NCBI GenBank assembly: GCA_003971905.1
Contig: RSEE01000084.1
Span: 244,291 to 308,290, forward strand
DNA from: Moniliella sp. 'wahieum'
Lineage: Eukaryota; Basidiomycota; Moniliellomycetes; Moniliellales; Moniliellaceae
Reading direction: 5' to 3'
DNA: 64,000 nt
Below the pieces are notes generated by a model. That model had not been told where the DNA came from, did no database searches, and saw only the letters and a program-made list of their open reading frames with translations. The position numbers were made by a program, and so were the translations under genes. Shown piece by piece: positions 1-11,725 of the stretch; within the stretch, counting starts at the first letter, position 1; each line of letters begins with the position of its first letter.

Positions 1-2603
1 GCAGAGTTGGTCCCCATTCCCGTCGCGGCCGCTAGTGTGGCAAGGGGATTGCGGATCCCGCTGCGTGCCGAGTCGGTACGTATCGTGTTGTCCGCTTCCT
101 CCTCCTCTTCTTGGTTCAACTCGGTGCCGGCCATGAGCATGTTGGGATGACGCCGACGCAGCTCAGTCGTGACTTCATCTTCAAACTCATCAGCCTGCTG
201 ACCTCGCAACAACATCATCTGCGCCTTGGCAAATAGCGTGTACGGCACAAACACAAACGGTGTCCCGTTTCCGCTGGCTCGGTCGGCACCATATTTGGGT
301 CAGGACGGCCGAAGTGTCACCGTACGGGTGAGCCGCGGCGTCCTCCGAAGGCCGCACGGCCTGGACCAAAATCATTGCGCCGGCGGGGACGAATCGTCCA
401 AACTGGACGGCACTTCTAGCAGCTCGGCTGACAGACGACTGCTCTGGGCGATGCGCGGGTAAAACGACATGGCGTTGGCCAGGGCATCAAGCGCGAGAAA
501 GAGCGCCATCTGGAATTGAATCAGTTCCTCTTCTGCGTGGGCAGGCAAGAGACCATCTTGGCTCAGGTACTGTCTCCGCTCCCCGGACCGGATCGACTCG
601 CGCTCGCATGTCCGCATCGCTTCGTCCAACGACAGTTGGTCTAGCACCCGCATAAACGAACGCATCTCTGGTGTCACTTTCGGTACATCGGGCACCCGGA
701 AGGCAGGGATCATGTGCTTGGCAAATCCATACGTCAACACGTCCAACCCGCCATAGATTGACGTTGTGGGCCGCACACCAAACATGCCCACGTACACGCC
801 TCCGGGCTGGACGACAGGGCGGGTGCCCCGCTTGGAATAGAGTTTGAGGGCGTTGAGCATTTCGGTCATTTCAGGCTTGGGCACCGACAGACGGTCCGAC
901 AAGACGCGAGTCAAAAAGCGCGTTTCGGTCATCCGGTACCCTTTTTCCTCGTACCGCGACACCTCGGCTTGGGCCGCGGCGTGGTCCCCGTTGCCCACCT
1001 CGCGGACGAGAAAGAGAAGCAAGCCCTCCTGGTCGCCGCCATGATCGTCATTGAACACACTTGATACCGGGCCCGAAGAAAGGGAGGAAACATCGTCCGC
1101 GGACACATCCGCCGTGTCCCCATCGCCGTCCTTTTGCTTCTCGGTAGACACCTTGCTAAGCCGGGCCGGCTTGCGATTGCGCCGTTCTCGCTTCTTTCCT
1201 GATCCTGCTCTTGGTGCAGCAACGTGCCGTTGGGGAATACACGGTCGTACAGCACACCCACGTTCTCCATTGGGATGGCGAGTTCGAGCGAAAGTTGATG
1301 AGCAGCAGAGATGTACCGGTCTTTGAATTCTCCCAGGTCAATGCTGCCGGGGCCCTTATCGTCGTCAGTGTGGGTCTTGGGTTTGTCTTTGGTGCGAATC
1401 AGGCCAAAGTAGCGAGCCAAGGGCGAGGCCTGCTCCAAGATCGAGTTGGCACCGGGCTGGGGTCCGACGGAAGCGCGCCTCGATGGAACGGACAAAGGGG
1501 AGAACCATGCCCCAGTCCCACGAGATGGCATAGAGCCACTGGAACAAAGGCTGCCGCCGGTCAAGGTAGTGCAGCATGTCCTTTGGCTGGATCTCCGACT
1601 CGATCACCACCATCGGCACCGTTCCGTCGGGCTTGACGAGCAGACGACCTTGCTTGTCAAACGTGGCGGAGCACACAACTTTACGCGCCTCTCGCGCGCC
1701 GCCTGCTCCCGCAACAGGTCCGACATGGTCAGCACAAACGACGTAATTACAATCGCACCGCACATGGCGCCAATGGCAATCGCCGTGCTTATGCTCTGGG
1801 AGTCGGTGGTGTGCAAGACAGCGAGCATACGGCTCCGTTCTTTGGGCACAAAGAACATTGTGCCGGCCTGGCCGAGGTAGTGCATGGACGACACCCCGGT
1901 GGCCAGCACCAAGGCGCACAACAATCGCTTCCACCATGAGTCGGCCCACTGGGCATGCAACCGGAAAAAAGTGAAGAGCGCCGTCGTCGCCGACAGACAA
2001 GCAAGCACGATGGAAAACACCACGTACACCGCCTTGTACCGCACCTCAAAGTTGGTCTTGAATGAGGCCGAGTAGTGCATCAGTGCCACAATCCCGCCTG
2101 CGGTCACGCCACTGAATAGGACACGCATATGGGAGAGGGTGTTGACTGTGACAAAGTAAAATGCGGCAGCCAGCGCGACGAGGGGCACAAAGAGGCTAAA
2201 TACGGTAAAGCCACTGTTGAAATGCATCCACCACGACACACCCGGTTGTGGGGCGTAAGGTCATGTGCATGCCAATGAAGTGCATGCCCCAGATACCGAC
2301 GGCCATTTGAGTCACGGCGGCGCCCAGGAGCCAGGCAAAGTTGCGCAAGCCATGGTTCGAGGTGCGCTTGGAGAGCAGGAGGAGGGTGGAGTAAGAGCCA
2401 AGAGCCGAGACGATGATGGAGGCGACGACAATGCCAGGGTTGAAGCGCTGGGGAACGGGATGGCGGGTGTAGTAGAGGGCGAGTTGGGTGAGGTTGCTGG
2501 TTGCAGGCGAGGAAGGAAAGTCGGGAGGGATAGCGTCGAGCGCGTGGCTGACGGCGGCACGCACGACAAGGGAGGGGACGGAAGCGGGAAGGGGGGCGGC
2601 CAT
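1..2603 (-). CDS. MHYT-domain integral membrane signalling protein, C-terminus off the left edge
   Basis: The ATG is at 2603. The first 300 or so residues hold about seven hydrophobic helices with three MHYT-type motifs: MHFIG (about 2275), MHYSA (about 2075) and MHYLG (about 1885). After the membrane part comes a long hydrophilic region with a basic stretch (KKRERRNRK, about 1185), a segment repeatedly mentioning alpha-helical sequence (500-1000), and an acidic EEEEE run near 110. MHYT modules were proposed in bacteria to sense a gas or metal ion; fungal relatives are known but their role is not established. The frame changes at about 2248 (in CCCC), 1695, 1500, 1199 (in AAA), 375 and 300, yet protein-like sequence continues through each, so these are probably consensus indels. 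The gene runs beyond base 1. Family call is firm; function is not. Confidence 0.8.
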
Positions 2604-2979
2604 TGTGGCAGCGGGCCCACGAAGCGTGTGTGGTAAGGGCAACGGCGGTGGCGGTAGCGGTGGCGGTGAGAGAGGAGGAGGAGGAGGAGAGGACCAGGGG
2701 CGAGCAGCTGTCGAAGGAACCTCAGTACCGACGGGACCAGACGGGGCCCTGGGCATTGGGTATGCATGTGTGCTGGGCCCAGTGCCTGCCGGGCCCTATG
2801 CGGGCGGGACAGGGCGGTGGCGGCACGGGGGGGCAGCAACCCACGACTGGGCATGAGCCTGGGCGGCGCAACGCACACGGCATCCGTGTCCACCGCACGG
2901 CGCCGCACTGCCCCCATGATCGGTGCGACAGGCATGAGACAGATGCACCTGACGCATCGCTCTGTCCCCTAGGCCCTAC
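2604..2979. other. 5' flank of the MHYT gene
   Basis: GC-rich, G/C-skewed sequence with GGT/GGC runs. Long frames here are low-complexity proline or glycine strings and I do not accept them as genes. It presumably carries the promoter and 5' leader of the leftward MHYT gene; no TATA box is obvious. Confidence 0.4.
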
Positions 2980-3047
2980 GCTTGAAGCTTGAAGCTTGAC
3001 GCTCGAAGCTTGACGCTCGAAGCTTGACGCTCGAAGCTTCAGCTTCT
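2980..3047. repeat. HindIII-containing short tandem repeat
   Basis: Three near-perfect copies of a 14-mer, GCTCGAAGCTTGAC, stand at 3001-3042, preceded by related CTTGAAGCTTGAAGCTT sequence. The same AAGCTT-centred palindromic unit recurs at 3228-3247 and 4105-4132. It is intergenic and non-coding. Confidence 0.85.
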
Positions 3048-5091
3048 ACCACCCACGCGGAAGATACTCACTACGAGCCGGGTGCGCCCCACACCTGAAA
3101 TTTCGGAGGCGAACGGACCCAACAGCGTGCGCGCTCCCTCGCTCAACATGAGCGCCCACACCAATCCATCTTCAGCATCACACCAACCACCTTCAGCACA
3201 TCAGCCTGATGCGTCTCAGATCGACTTTTCAAGCTTCAAGCTTCAGAGCTGGGACTTACAAGGCACGCAGTTTTCGCGCGCGCATCGCCCCTACACGCGT
3301 TTTCTGTTGTCCGTAGCCACCCCATGTACCATGTCCAACTACCCTCGGCCTCTCCAGCACCTCACCGGCTTCACCCCAGGACGCACACACGCCCCACTAT
3401 GCCTCATCGCTCTGGTGGCGGATCGGGTCTTCCTTTCACAGTATAAGATCTAAGAAGTTGTCACAGTCACATATGTGACCATAGCAGATCACAGAGAGCT
3501 ACTTCATCGATTCATCGAGATCTCATGCATAATGGATCATTGACCCGCCAAACTCACCCACCTCTTCCGTCCGTGAGCCACTAGTTTGGTAGCGGGTTTT
3601 CATCTCTGGAGTTGCTGGTTTCGTCGCTGTGCTTACTCCCCTCCAAAAGCTCCAGTGGCAATCGGCCGTGGAGACCATCTTTTTTGTGACATGTGATATG
3701 ATAACTCGCTAGGAATATAGTAATCGATAACCGAGGATCCATGCACCATGCACGTTGTTGCACGAAGCAGCTTGCATCACCGTCACCATCAGCATCATCA
3801 AATTGACCACTGCAGTGCTGGCCATTCATCATTCGATGAGGCATATCCTGCGGATGACTCTGGGTTTAATGCTACTAGCTGAGCTCGTGCCAACCAAATT
3901 AGGAAGTCAAGGGTTTGTCGCCAGTCGGTCAGACCGTCCTCAGGCATCAGGCTAAGGCCTAAGAACCCTTTCGCCCCTTCCATTACTTGTTCCCAAACCG
4001 GATGTAATATGTAACGCGAGTGCTGGATACGAAAAGGAGTCTAAGGTAGGCATGTGAGCAATATCGAGGAACCCCGTCAGTCTCTCCAATGGTGCTCGCA
4101 GACTTGAAGCTTGAAGCTTCAACTTGAAGTCTATTTGGAATAGTCGATAGTCCAACGTCCATTAGTATATATGGACCGAAAATCGACGACCACTACTCGG
4201 CCCACTTGCTAAGATGACCATGTGACATGTGATTCGTGTGGTGTGTTGTGTGTGACACGGAAGTGATGCATGTGATGTGTGGCAACCGAAGGAGTGATAT
4301 GTGACAGTGGCTGGTCTGCTAAACGTTACGCGTTACCGCGCGTTAACGTTAAACGCGGTAAACGTTAAAACGAATGATTAATGAATTACTACACTCAATA
4401 CTCAGTACTCAGTCTGAGTACTCACGTAGTCACTAGTCACCACCATAGTCACTACTGTGCTCTGTCGCGTGTGTGCCACACCTCGTACCTGCCACTACAG
4501 TTGGCTTCCTTCCTCTTTCAGCAGTCTGGACCAAAGCCGACAACGCAGCGGCGCCACCAGCCGTACCAGGTTCGTACACGCGATCCACAGTACCCCCTGT
4601 GCGCGCTTGGTTGCCCTGTAGTCACTAGGACCACTACTATAGCTCGTCATTAAAATTTAAAGGCGATATAGTCCCTTACAGTATAGCTACTAGAGTTACT
4701 CAAGTCTCGCAGGGAGGCTAAAAAATTACCGTTTCCCAGTACTAGTAGTAGATGTGGGCGTACAGTGCGTTGAGCCCTGTTGAGCCTCCCGGTTGAGCGT
4801 TTTCACATGTAAGGTTAAGCGCGCAGGCATCGAAAACTGTACACATGCATCTCGATAATGCTATAGATATTGGTTACTCGAACCAATCAACAAACGATAA
4901 GGGCGCGAGCGCCCCCAAAGGCCAAGAGGATTGGCCCTTAGTTGAAGGGCTTTAAACTGAAATCCTGTACGCCTTCTTTTTGAAGCGTTAAAACGACTTG
5001 GAAGCCTTACGCTGTGGCAGCAGCTTATTGAATGATAGTATGACGTGAGTAATGACGTTGCTATATATATATGATCAAGCTGATCAAGATC
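3048..5091. other. Gene-free, palindrome-rich intergenic DNA
   Basis: I find no supportable gene. The stretch holds AAGCTT repeats (4105-4132), TGTGACATGTGA-type inverted repeats (4220-4310) and a GTTAACG/CGTTAACG palindrome cluster (4320-4370). Base composition is more AT-rich than the gene blocks. Frames of 60-120 codons here have no recognisable content. Confidence 0.5.
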
Positions 5092-5407
5092 GCGTCCATT
5101 TCATTGACAGAGCTTAAGGCTGTGGGACAGGGGGAACGCTACGTCTAAACCTAACCGTTCACCTTGCGGGGGTTACTTGGAAGCGCCACTAATGTCAAGG
5201 AATCAGGGGGATCGCCAGGATATCAGGACCCTCCGGTTCTCGCCATCCGGTCCCGTACCCTAGGAAGCGCGTGTGGAGACACGGATGAACGTGGTTGACA
5301 TCCGAGCGAGGAACCATTTCCACTGAGACTTCACCAATGCGCAAACAACTTGCCCGCCGTCTCGGTGCCGCAGTATCCTCGCGTCGTCAAAACCAGGGGG
5401 AAAAACG
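5092..5407. repeat. Dispersed ~315-bp repeat, copy 1
   Basis: This sequence is clearly related, by eye at roughly three quarters identity or more, to 49836-50160. Shared blocks include TCATTGACAGAGCTTAAG at the left, CGCCAGGATATCAGGACC in the middle, ACACGGATGAACGTGGT further right, and GCGTCGTCAAAACCAGGG at the right end. It has no open frame conserved between the copies. It may be a degenerate transposable-element end, a solo LTR or a non-coding RNA gene. A 25-bp echo (ATCAGGACCCTCCG...) sits at 6553-6577. Confidence 0.8.
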
Positions 5408-8400
5408 ACTCTTGAGTGCGTCCCTGGTACTTGGATCAAGGTTATATTATTAGTTGACGGTGACGTTGACGTTGAACCTACTTTTAAAGCTCTGTTTTGA
5501 AGGGCATCGAGAGAGTCTTTTATATAAAAGAGAGATACTTGAGATGTGTTCGAGCTCCTATCCCGCGTAAAATGAATGTATGGAAAGTGAATCGACATCA
5601 CAATACGATGTCATGCCATGCCTGCGCCTTCGCTCATCGAGCTCATCTTTGTCTGAATTAATATGCATTTTCAGTCAAGACCTCGTCTATCCTCGTCTCT
5701 ATGCTCTGCTTCCTCTTCTGCACCCCGTCGTCTGTTGCTTTTCTCGGTCTTCAACGACGCCGTTTGTTTGGTCAGGGTTCTGTACTTTCTCATAGTTATA
5801 AGAGCGGGAGAGTGTAAATCTCAACAATTAGTGAAACCTCTCGCTTTGTGCCACCGTCGGGGCTAAGGTCGCTAAGACGAGGGAGAGACCAATGAGATGA
5901 GAGGAAGACAAATGGAAGAATCCCGTCCTGGTTGCGCTTCCTTTCTCTTCTATACAATTAATATGTTCTCTTCTCTTTTCCCGTTCCCTTGTTCCCCCAC
6001 ACAAGAGTTTTCAGACGCTATACCTCTCTGAGAGGGCCGATCATTAGTGCACAACGTCCCTTCCCATCTATCCGACCAAGTAAGCCTCTCTTCTGATTCC
6101 AGCCAAACCTCCTTCTCCAGTCAGTGTAGTGCTCTTTTTTCTCCCTTGGTTTTGTTTTCAACAATCCTCTACGCCGCTCCCTGGCCCAAAATCCGTTCTC
6201 TGTCATTCACAGTGCAGTTATGTCACATATTAGAAAAACACACATATCTCTGATAATGATCCCCCGTCTGAAGCCGACGTGAATCACAGTGGTCAGAGTC
6301 ACGACCCCAATTGATCGAGGTTGGAGAATACAGCTCATCTCGGATCAATCATACGTGGGTGGGAAAAAAACTTCGTATGTGGATGATATGCATTGGGGCA
6401 TACATGGCATATGACTATTATCGCCGATGGGCCTATAGAGGATTGAGGGAGACGGGTGGGAGGCAAAATACAGGCTCCAGAACCCAACATCATACCCAAT
6501 TTCAATAGATGAAACCAGCCGGAGATGCCAAAGCAGTGGGTATCAGAGAAAATAATCAGGACCCTCCGTTCTCATCATGACGGCCATACATCGCTTAACA
6601 AACAGTGATCAAGTGGGTCTGATCCTGACAATCGAAAACCACCATAGAAGTCCATCGCGGGCGTCCTCTGGTACTCGACGCGCAGCCCGCGCCTTCCTTT
6701 TAATTAGACCTGTGCCTCAGGCTATTCCCATGCCCGATCCAGTCGGCGCACCCACTGCCGCTCCCTCCGTCCTACTTTGTATGTTCTACTCCCTCTAGGG
6801 CATAATGTCTCGATTAGCTGCAGGATGATCACTGACGACCCCCACTACAGCTATTTAAGAACTTTCAACGCAAGAGGGATGATGGGATTGCGTTGCCATT
6901 CGTTTTACTCTGGTTGGAGTGCAATCTTTTTCTGAATGAAGTGCCCCCTTTTTCTGCACGATCCATCGGTCTTTTGCGCCGCACCATAGCAAACATCTGA
7001 TCCGATTGTTTTCTTCCCCCCGTAGGGGTCGGAATCTTGATGCAGTGCTGCTTGCGCCCAACCGCATCCTCAAAAGTATACGTTGGTCTTGCTGGGCCAC
7101 CACAGAGAGCTACTATGCTATACTAACGGTAGATATATGTACCCCCAAGTAAATGATGCAAGCGTCCCACCCTCAAGTTCTTGACGCGTCCCGTCCATCG
7201 TTACTTCTACACCCTCCGCGGGAAGCAGCTCGAGCTCTACGGTGCATAGCCAACTATGGTGCATCCATCATGTATCCCTCTCTCCTATCCGTCTTTTTCT
7301 CGGCAGAAACTAACATGCCAAAAGTATGTAGGAAAAGACTGTGCGGGTGGACTACTGTTGGGGCTGACAGACGGTACTAACAGAGTATTCGCCTATTTTT
7401 CATTGTGTTAGCAGTGAGTGCAGGATGTGTGGAAGGTGGTTCATGTTTGGGAGCCAGGGCTAGGACAGGCACCGTTTGTGGCTGGTGCAGTTGCACGCAG
7501 CTGTGGACTTATATCGGCTATTATGATGCCTTGTTTCTACATTTCCTTTTCGCCCCAGAGCCTCACCTGGCCAAGAACGGCTAACAGGAGATGGAGATGG
7601 GGAGGAAAAGGATGTGGATCATATTTATCGAGTGGAAAGAGGGCGGGGTATATATGCCTCGGAGAAGAAGAGATCATGCGAGCTAAATTACGCAGAGAAA
7701 GAAAGGGGAGCATAGGCAAAGGGGGGAAACAGGGTTTAGATTAACAATCAGAGACCAACAGTCAACCCGGTGACTAGAAGGGCGACCATGTGGGTCTGAT
7801 CCCGACAACCGCAGGAATCCATATAGAAGTGCGTCAGGTTGGGGGCAGGCTGGGCGCGGTGCTATTTGCTTTTGTCGCGCATCGCATCTTGACCTAAGCG
7901 GGTTTTCGATTGGGGGGCCTATATGCCCCCATGGACTCGGCGTTACCAAAACGGTCCGGGATCGCAGGCAGTGCGGCATCAGTCCGTTTTGACCTCGTCA
8001 CCTTCATAATTGGGCCCAAGTATGTTGGGCCCAATGCCCCCCACACATGCTGCGCCATATGCAAACGGCAGGCTCACTGGCGAATGTAGCGCTGCCGCCG
8101 CTCCATCGATTTTGATTCGACGTGATGCGTATCCGTCTCTCTCTCACATGCACGTCCTTGGCTACAGTGGCGCCAAAAGGCCATCGTGCTTGAACAGCCC
8201 GGCTTGTCCACGGAGTGTTTGATGGTGCAGTGGGCGGCTCTCTCTGCTGTCGTTGCCATTGCCACTGCCATGCCTGTGTATTGGGCCTGGTTCTGGTGTC
8301 TGCGTTCAGGGTCTCAGGCACCAAGCCTGGCCTCAGCCTCAGGCTGAGGCTGGCGCTGAGGCGCTGGGGGTGATTAATGCTTAATGATTGCAACAGCGCT

Positions 8401-8635
8401 GGTGCCAGCTGGACGAGGCGCTGTTGGGCCGTGCTTGGCGTTCTGAAATGTTGGATAGGATGCTGTGTCGGCGTGTTCTGCGAGCAACTTCGGTTAACGT
8501 TCAGTTGAACCCACACGCGACCTGATCAATTCCTGATCCCTGATTCCTGATCCTGGCTGCTACCACTTACAACACCCCTTTCGTCCCGCTCACACCGAGC
8601 CCCTGCCGCTCCCCCCCTCCCCCCTCCCCGCGCCG
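5408..8635. other. Gene-free intergenic DNA with degenerate repeats
   Basis: No gene supported. The stretch has AT-rich parts (5440-6250), two related tracts of about 55 bp containing GTGGGTCTGATCC (6616-6670 and 7791-7845), and a GAGGCTGAGGCGCTGAGG-type palindromic tract at 8310-8370. The leftward 170-codon frame at 8004-8516 is compositionally biased and unsupported. The last 100 bases are C-rich, with runs of pyrimidines, as expected for a leader upstream of the ATG at 8636. Confidence 0.5.
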
Positions 8636-11091
8636 ATGGCTCTGCCGCCGCCCGCGCTGCTCGCCAGCCTAGCGGTCGTGGGCCAGCTCTTCATCTCTCT
8701 CTCCCTCGTCAGCAGCACCTTTCTGGCCCCCGCCCTCGCCGCCCTCGCCGACGCATTGGCCCTGGATGAACCCACGGCAGGGGTCACTCTACTGGCCTGG
8801 GAAACGCCGCCCCCGATGCCGCGGGTGCGCTGGCTGCCGTCCGCCGTGGTGCCGCTCAGCTGGCGCTCGGCGAGCTCTTGGGTGCCGCCGCCCTCGTATC
8901 CACCCTTGTTGCGGGCGTCGTCATCCTAGCCGCTGCCCTGCTTCCACCACTTCCTACCCGCCTCGCAGGTCCCATTTGGGCTTGCCCCGCCGTGCATTTG
9001 CCCGCGATATTGCAGCTCTCATTGTGGGCGTGTCGGGCGCCTTGGTGGGGATTATCTGCTTTGCTGGATTTACCCTACGCTCATGCATTGCCTTCTTGGC
9101 CCTCTACGCTCTCTACGCCGCCGATGTGCTGGCCCCTCCCGCGGGACTTCGTTTCTTCCGTCACCTGCTCCGCCCTGGTGGCGCTGGACCGATCCGCCTC
9201 CCGCCTGATCGCGACGATTCTGCGCTGCCCCTGACGCGCTCCCCCGTCCCGTACTGAGCCCGAGCGCTTCTCCCTTTGAGTCCGAGTCAGAGGACAATGG
9301 AGCCGATGCGCGTCACCATGCCTTGGCTCTGGGTGCTCCCCACTCCCTGCTGGCCGCCCTCGAGTTTCGCGACGTGGTGGCTCATCTTGACGCAGAAGCA
9401 TCCATATCCCGGAGCGAAACTCAGAGCCTTGATGGGGACTCTACACCGCACGACGAGCTCTCTGATGGGTTATCCCGTCCTTCTCTCCATCGCTTTCCCA
9501 CCGATAGCGTTGTGCATCAAAAGCACCCTGGCTGGTCGGATCAGGCATGGAGACACCCGACCCCGCTGATTTCCTCTCTCCCCTCTCCCTCCTCCTTTTC
9601 TTCCCTCCAACAACCACCTGCTGAGAACCCCGGCTCACCCTTGTCCTCGTCCCCTACCTCCATGCAGGCAGCATCCGACGGAGATAACGCCCCACCAATC
9701 TCTGAGCAAGACTATGCCCCCCATTCCCGCTGGCGTACATTCCGCCTTGCCCTGTTACCCGCCTTGCCTGTCATCCGCGGCAAGGCAGGCGAGAGCATCA
9801 GCACCCGTATTCTGGCCCCTTGAGCACCCCTCCTCTCTTCTTTTCTCCTCACCATTCCCATCCCTTCCGCGGCGGCGGAACATGCTCAAGCTCAGGCCGA
9901 ATCAACATCCACTACGGCCGCCACAGAACCAACGAGCGCACGCACCCACAAGCGCCGGGACATTGCTGCTCAGGCGCGTTCCCGCGCCGCCGCTCGTCAG
10001 GCAGCGAGGGCGATTGTACTTCCCCCCCTCCACGCTGGATTTGTGCCCGGGTTTGTGGTTTGGTCCACCTGGCCAGAACATAGCCCGTCGGACACGGCCT
10101 ATGTGCCTAGGTGGGCAGGTGCCTACACATCCTCGCTCCGTGCCATGGGCTTGTGGAGTAAATGGGAGGCGGTGACGCAGCGCCTTTCTCCAGTCCAGGC
10201 AGCCTTGGTGGCGGCCATGTTGGGCTGGACCATTTTTGCGGTCCGGTTGGTCCGGAGAAAATGGCTGGCCGCACGAAGCGCTGTCCCTCCCCACCCGCGC
10301 CCTGGTAGATACGATCCTCAGCGCACCGCCACTGGCTTGAGCACGCACTCGCTCCAGACCCTCTGGACCGATCGCGACGAGTCTTGGGATTCGGAGCGGA
10401 CCACCCCGTCTGGGCAGTTCCCCCCTCCCTCTGAACAGCTCATCCCGCCCCTTGGCGCGATGGAAGAGGGCTATCTTGCTGCTCTCGCGCCTACTGTCAG
10501 TCGGTGGCATCAGCTTGCCCCCTTAACGCTGGCGTTGTCACAAGTGTCTTGTGGATCACGACGACCGTTGGCTGGCTGGTGGACTTGCTGGAAGATGGGG
10601 GGAAGCAATGGGAGTCTCTCAAGCTGGTACGTCCCTTTTCTCCGTTCCTCCCGCTTGCCCACTGCATGTGCTTGTACTTGGACTCTAACCTTTCTCGTTA
10701 GTTCTCGGTGCGACTGTGTTTGCGCTGGGCAACTCCCTCGGCGACCTGGTGGCCAACCTGGCGCTGGCGCGCATCCACCCGCACATGGCTCTTGCCGCCT
10801 GCTTTGCCACCCCGTTGCTCAACTTGACGCTGGGGTGGGGCTGGCGGGCAGCTTGACCATCTTCTTCCGCTGCCGGATGGGCCGCACGGCAAGGTGACAG
10901 TGCACGCCACGCCTCCGCTGCTGATTGCCGGGGGCGGGTGCGTGGTGAGTCTGGTGGTTCTGCTGGGGTATCTGGTGCGGTCCAAGTGGATGCTGGAGCG
11001 GCAGACGGGCACTGCGCTCCTTGCCTATGTGTTGATGTTTGCCGCGGGCTTGGTGGTGGAGCTGACGGGGCGCTACACGTCGGGGGCGTAG
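8636..11091 (+). CDS. Cation/calcium exchanger (Na+/Ca2+-exchanger superfamily, CCX type)
   Basis: The product should exchange Ca2+ for a monovalent cation across an internal or plasma membrane. The first alpha-repeat reads GVTLLA followed by a GN-A-PD core (8785-8830) and LALGELLGA (about 8860). The second alpha-repeat reads FALGNSLGDLVANLALA (10710-10770) followed by ACFATPLLNLTLG (about 10800-10835). Hydrophobic helices flank both, and a long hydrophilic Ser/Pro/acidic loop (9250-10480) separates them, as in fungal CCX proteins. ATG at 8636 begins a first helix directly. An intron lies at 10638-10701 (GTACGT...TTAG; boundaries to within a base or two). The frame changes at about 8805, 8945, 9250 and 10850. 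The C-terminal helix pair ends at 11091. Confidence 0.85.
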
Positions 11092-11320
11092 CGAAGGACC
11101 GAGTGCTGCATGGGGGGGAGAGGAGGGTTGTGGGCCACCACGCAAGGTTGGGGCGGGTGGTGGTGATGTTGGAACTGTAAATGTAAGCTACATTGCGTGC
11201 GTTGCAATGCTCTGCCCGTGTTTGTCCATCGTACAGCGATAGTATTACTCACAGAGATCGGGGAGACGCGATGAGATGATAGAAGAGAGAACTCATGCAT
11301 TGTTTTCGCCCGACGTATAT

Positions 11321-11418
11321 GTCGGGTTAGCTCAGATGGGAGAGCGTGAGATTGAAGTGTGCTTCAATAAAAATCCTCAGGATTCCTCAAGGTCCCCGGT
11401 TCGATCCGGGACACGACA
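11321..11418 (+). tRNA. tRNA-Phe (GAA), intron-containing
   Basis: The 7-bp acceptor arms are GTCGGGT and ACACGAC with one mismatch and a discriminator A at 11418. The D arm is GCTC...GAGC. The anticodon loop TTGAAG gives GAA. An intron of about 25 bases follows the base 3' to the anticodon, and the T arm is CCCGG...CCGGG around TTCGAT. A Pol III terminator, TTTTCTTTTT, follows at 11419. The T loop is one base short and the anticodon stem has a mismatch. Both would be cured by single-base consensus corrections. Confidence 0.8.
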
Positions 11419-11725
11419 TTTTCTTTTTCTGGCGGCCCCGCCCGTTAGGCTTGATTTCTGACTGTGCGCCCTGGAGAGCACCGCCGTTGTATGGATCAGT
11501 TCCTCTTCCAAAGCGGCTGCCCCACCCAGTTCTGTGTCAGAGACATCGCGCGCTCTGATCCCAACCCACCAGCATGGCGCCTACAGCTCATGTCGCTCTC
11601 ATCATCTTACCACCTCCATCGCATCGGCGCCTATCGACCTCTGGTTGCATCTGCATGCAGTCATGGCAGACCAAGTAACGTGTGTGTGTACAACTGATGC
11701 CGATAGCAGGGGGGTAACAACCAGC
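11419..11725. other. Intergenic spacer between tRNA-Phe and the WD40 gene
   Basis: Apart from the tRNA terminator I see no feature. It contains the 3' flank of the leftward WD40 gene ending at 11726. Confidence 0.4.

Noticed and set aside
2980-3047. Possible CRISPR-like or satellite array
   Set aside because: The units are 14 bp with no unique spacers and in a eukaryotic context; a simple tandem repeat explains it.
3082-3453. Rightward 123-codon frame
   Set aside because: Spans AAGCTT repeat and intergenic palindromes; no motif; starts from a non-ATG codon.
5260-5601. Leftward 113-codon frame overlapping the dispersed repeat
   Set aside because: The frame is not conserved in the second copy of the repeat at 49836-50160.
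8004-8516. Leftward 170-codon open frame
   Set aside because: Composition is repeat-driven (Gln/Trp and Leu/Ser runs over the GCTGAGG tract), with no domain or neighbour support.
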